From positions 1 to 64,000 of the forward strand of contig NZ_RQFG01000018.1 in NCBI RefSeq assembly GCF_004769235.1: a DNA stretch of 64,000 bases, in the 5' to 3' direction. Origin of the DNA: Leptospira kanakyensis. Lineage in GTDB: Bacteria; Spirochaetota; Leptospiria; Leptospirales; Leptospiraceae. Positions within the stretch are counted from its first letter, which is position 1. The number at the start of each line of letters is the position of its first letter. The position numbers were made by a program, and so were the translations under genes. The notes beneath the pieces are model-generated. The model saw only the letters and a program-made list of their open reading frames with translations, ran no database searches and had not been told where the DNA came from. Of the stretch, positions 61,952 through 64,000 are shown piece by piece.

Positions 61952-62518
61952 ATGAAAAAAGGATTTTTTTTAAGCCTCATCCTCCTCGCAGGTCTTTCGC
62001 TTTCATTAACGAATTGTTCGTCTTCTGAAGAAAAAGAAACTCCGAAAGACACAACTTCCACTACGGGAACAACATCCACTGTATCTTCCAGAGATCTCAA
62101 TGCAGCTCTTTTGGATGAAATCAATGTAGCACTCAAAGACTACCGCTATCCAGATGGTGTTCGTCGCAGAGGTTTTAGCTACAAACAAGCGGACATCCAA
62201 GCAGAAGATTTCAAAACTTGGGCAAAAGACAACGTTTCTTACATCAAAGACGCTCTTGCAAAACTTCCTGAAGGATACGCTTTAGAAGTGACTGGTCACG
62301 CAGACGCATCTGGTCCAGAAGAAGCAGAAGGTGCTAAAAAAGGTAACGGATACTATTCACAAATTCGTTCTGACGCAGTAAAGGATGCACTTGTAAAACA
62401 AGGGATTCCTACTGACAGAATCGTAACAAAAGCATCCGGTTCGTCTAAACCAATTTCTGGTTTTGATGAAAAAGACGCGATCAACCGTCGTGTGACTTTC
62501 CAAGTCGTTTCTAAATAA
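61952..62518 (+). CDS. loa22: OmpA-domain surface lipoprotein, Loa22-like
   Basis: 188 residues. Lipobox LSLTNC (Cys22). After a Ser/Thr-rich linker, YRYPDGVRRRGFSYKQADI and the OmpA domain: YALEVTGHADASGPEEAEGAKKGNGYYS, VKDALVKQGIPTDRIVTKASGSS, DAINRRVTFQVV. This order and the phrase FSYKxAD are those of leptospiral Loa22, an outer-membrane lipoprotein that binds peptidoglycan. Terminator at 62558. In pathogens Loa22 is linked to virulence; here the role is likely structural. Confidence 0.85.
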   Translation: MKKGFFLSLILLAGLSLSLTNCSSSEEKETPKDTTSTTGTTSTVSSRDLNAALLDEINVALKDYRYPDGVRRRGFSYKQADIQAEDFKTWAKDNVSYIKDALAKLPEGYALEVTGHADASGPEEAEGAKKGNGYYSQIRSDAVKDALVKQGIPTDRIVTKASGSSKPISGFDEKDAINRRVTFQVVSK

Positions 62519-62557
62519 GAAAGTAATCTTTCTCAATTAGAGATCTTTCTCTAAATC

Positions 62558-62583
62558 AAACCCACCTTTTGGTGGGTTTTTTT
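62558..62583 (+). terminator. Rho-independent terminator of loa22
   Basis: Stem AAACCCACC (62558-62566) and GGTGGGTTT (62571-62579) around TTTT, followed by a T-run. Directly after the Loa22-like gene. Confidence 0.9.
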
Positions 62584-62598
62584 ATGCCTAAATATTTG

Positions 62599-62697
62599 GG
62601 CGCCTCGCATTGGTTATGCGAATGAAAATTCGGATGCTGTAACGACCGCGCTTTTCGTTCCAATCCTTCGGATTTCCACTGCAATCGCTGGCGCGGG
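62599..62697 (-). repeat. Dispersed element (CCCGCGCCAGCGAT family), copy 2
   Basis: On the minus strand it begins CCCCGCGCCAGCGATT and ends GAGGCGCCC, sharing several exact blocks with copy 1 at 37957-38093 but lacking copy 1's extra loop (here AATCC-GAA-GGATT). It also contains a CGCATAACCAATGCG segment like the end of the element at 50695. Confidence 0.65.
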
Positions 62698-62999
62698 GTG
62701 GGAAACTAACAAGAAAATGGTTATCTTTTTTGACAAAGATTGCAGTGAAACATATGAACGTCGTATTAATTTTTGAACTTCACCTAACGTAGCTCTGGTT
62801 ATTTGGGAAATGATTTTTGGAGCAATGCCCTTCTTCTTACCTTTATGCCTTGGAAATTTGGATCGGTTGTGGATCGAGTGGTGTACAATACCAAAGCCAT
62901 CCTTTACCAATTAAAGAATCCGCGTCGGAATAAAAACATATTGGTGATGGGAAATTTTCCAAATATCTCTTACAGCCCAACTCTCGGGCATACAAGTTC
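62698..62999. other. Intergenic region without a recognised gene
   Basis: No gene can be supported. Overlapping open frames occur on both strands (for example minus-strand 62614-62910) without ribosome site or known family. A decayed gene is possible. Confidence 0.4.
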
Positions 63000-64000
63000 C
63001 TATTTTAAGCCGGTTTCTTTCAATTGTTTGCGATAGTCTGTTGGTGTAACACTTTTGATACGTTTGAAGGATTCGTTAAATGCTGATTTCGAATTAAAGC
63101 CAACTTCAAAGGCAACTGTTAGTATATTTCTTTCTGGATTTGATTTCATTAATTCACATGCTTTTGCAATCCGAAAACCATTAATCCATTGGTTAAAGTT
63201 GATTCCTAATGTTTGATTGATGATTGCTGATAATTGATCAGGTCGCAGTTGGAACTTGGAAGCAACATTTTGTAAATTCAAATCTTCATCTAAATATAAG
63301 TTTTCTTTTAACAGTGAATATTCGATATCATTTAGAATTTGTTCGGGATTTAGATTTGCGATTCGAAGGTTTGAAATATTTTGTTTTCCAGCATTCAAAG
63401 AAAACATAGGAATTTCTTTTGTTTCGTTAATCCTTGCGAATAAAGCAAATTGAAACAATATGATTTCAAAAAAGTTACCATATTGAATGGCATTACGCAA
63501 AATAAAATGATCTGGTAATAGATTGAATGCATATAAATTAAATGATACGATAGCAAATAACAAACAAAACCAAGCAATGATGTAATATTTAGCCATTTGG
63601 TATTTTTGTAAAAAAATAAAAATGCCAGCTCCCATCAATGTAAACGAAACTAAAATTGCTAAAAAATGAATGATCTGATCACAGATGATGTTTTTAATCA
63701 GTAAACTTAATATTGCGTTGGTTACGATCAGAACGGAAAACGTAAATATTGGAATTTTTAATATTGGTAGTCGTTTCGGTAATAATAAAAAACGATTTGA
63801 AAATAGTATGACACTAAATAAGGCAATGGAACCAGAAAATACTAGACTATGATCATTCCATTGGATCGAATTTGGCCAGAAATAAATTTTTCCATAACCT
63901 GTATAACTGATTTGATACATCCCTGAACAGAATATATAAAAACAATAATACAAAAAACTTGTATTTCTCGTACTCAAAAAGATACTTAAGTTTAGGAGAA
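63000..64000 (-). CDS. 7TM-AraC transcriptional regulator, 5' end beyond the window
   Basis: The frame stays open to the right edge, so the N-terminal sensor domain and start lie outside. Visible: the last of a set of about seven transmembrane helices in DISM-type order (SFLYYCFYIFCSGMYQISYTGYG, then six more), a cytosolic linker, and a C-terminal AraC-type DNA-binding domain (about the last 100 residues) with FQLRPDQLSAIINQTLGINF, NILTVAFEVGFNSKSAFNESFKRI and TPTDYRKQL. Membrane-bound sensor-regulators of this type are common in Leptospira and probably act without a separate kinase. Target genes are unknown. Confidence 0.82.
   Translation of the reverse strand, partial: LLNLSIFLSTRNTSFLYYCFYIFCSGMYQISYTGYGKIYFWPNSIQWNDHSLVFSGSIALFSVILFSNRFLLLPKRLPILKIPIFTFSVLIVTNAILSLLIKNIICDQIIHFLAILVSFTLMGAGIFIFLQKYQMAKYYIIAWFCLLFAIVSFNLYAFNLLPDHFILRNAIQYGNFFEIILFQFALFARINETKEIPMFSLNAGKQNISNLRIANLNPEQILNDIEYSLLKENLYLDEDLNLQNVASKFQLRPDQLSAIINQTLGINFNQWINGFRIAKACELMKSNPERNILTVAFEVGFNSKSAFNESFKRIKSVTPTDYRKQLKETGLK

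Noticed and set aside
62614..63036. Overlapping frames on both strands between loa22 and the AraC-type gene
   Set aside because: No ribosome site or known family, and one runs through a dispersed element.

Overview
The window looks like a chromosomal segment of a Leptospira-type spirochaete, probably from the saprophyte side of the genus. Pointers are a Loa22-like OmpA lipoprotein (61952-62518), many short-signal lipoproteins with relaxed spirochaetal lipoboxes, 7TM/DISM-type sensors, a tiny lysine-rich H1-like peptide, NHL-propeller lipoproteins, and AT-rich DNA with tightly packed, often overlapping genes. The species is an inference. No tRNA, rRNA, CRISPR array or intact insertion sequence was seen.

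Layout. (1) 1-5.4 kb: an AT-rich, one-direction run of small mostly secreted or unknown proteins, separated by one complete and several half attC-like sites; it reads as a gene-cassette array without an integrase. (2) 5.6-13.1 kb: a membrane protein, a RibD-like reductase, the glycine cleavage operon gcvT-gcvH-gcvP plus a [2Fe-2S] ferredoxin, a VAT-1-like oxidoreductase and a 24-residue KAAK-repeat peptide. (3) 13.1-25.4 kb: mixed housekeeping and accessory genes: SUFU-like protein, AlkB, DUF4269, SDR reductase, MBL hydrolase, DJ-1/PfpI protein, Crp-type regulator, thioredoxin behind a CsoR-like palindrome, a glycan-binding lipoprotein, and a membrane protein-VanW-VanX cluster. (4) 25.4-37.9 kb: a seven-gene accessory operon headed by a 2304-residue SpvB/FG-GAP/RHS protein, flanked by a 174-bp direct repeat of the 3' end of the VanX gene (157/174 identical). 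(5) 38.1-46.1 kb: two MaoC-type dehydratases with an alpha/beta hydrolase, a sulfatase-fold lipoprotein, an acyltransferase-like protein with an altered HX4D motif, an OmpA protein and a PstS-like lipoprotein. (6) 46.1-54.0 kb: PilZ protein, a 1228-residue fibronectin-III lipoprotein, two tandem NHL lipoprotein paralogs, and a small NHL gene remnant. (7) 54.0-64.0 kb: hpt-sixA, a divergent response regulator/hybrid histidine kinase pair, DUF1569, TerC, a GT-C-like membrane protein, RluD-type pseudouridine synthase, Loa22-like protein, and a 5'-truncated 7TM-AraC regulator that runs off the right edge.

The best candidates for something new are the RHS operon with its flanking VanX duplication, the attC-like cassette array, and two families of dispersed hairpin elements. 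In one of these families the hairpin arms differ in sequence between copies but still pair.
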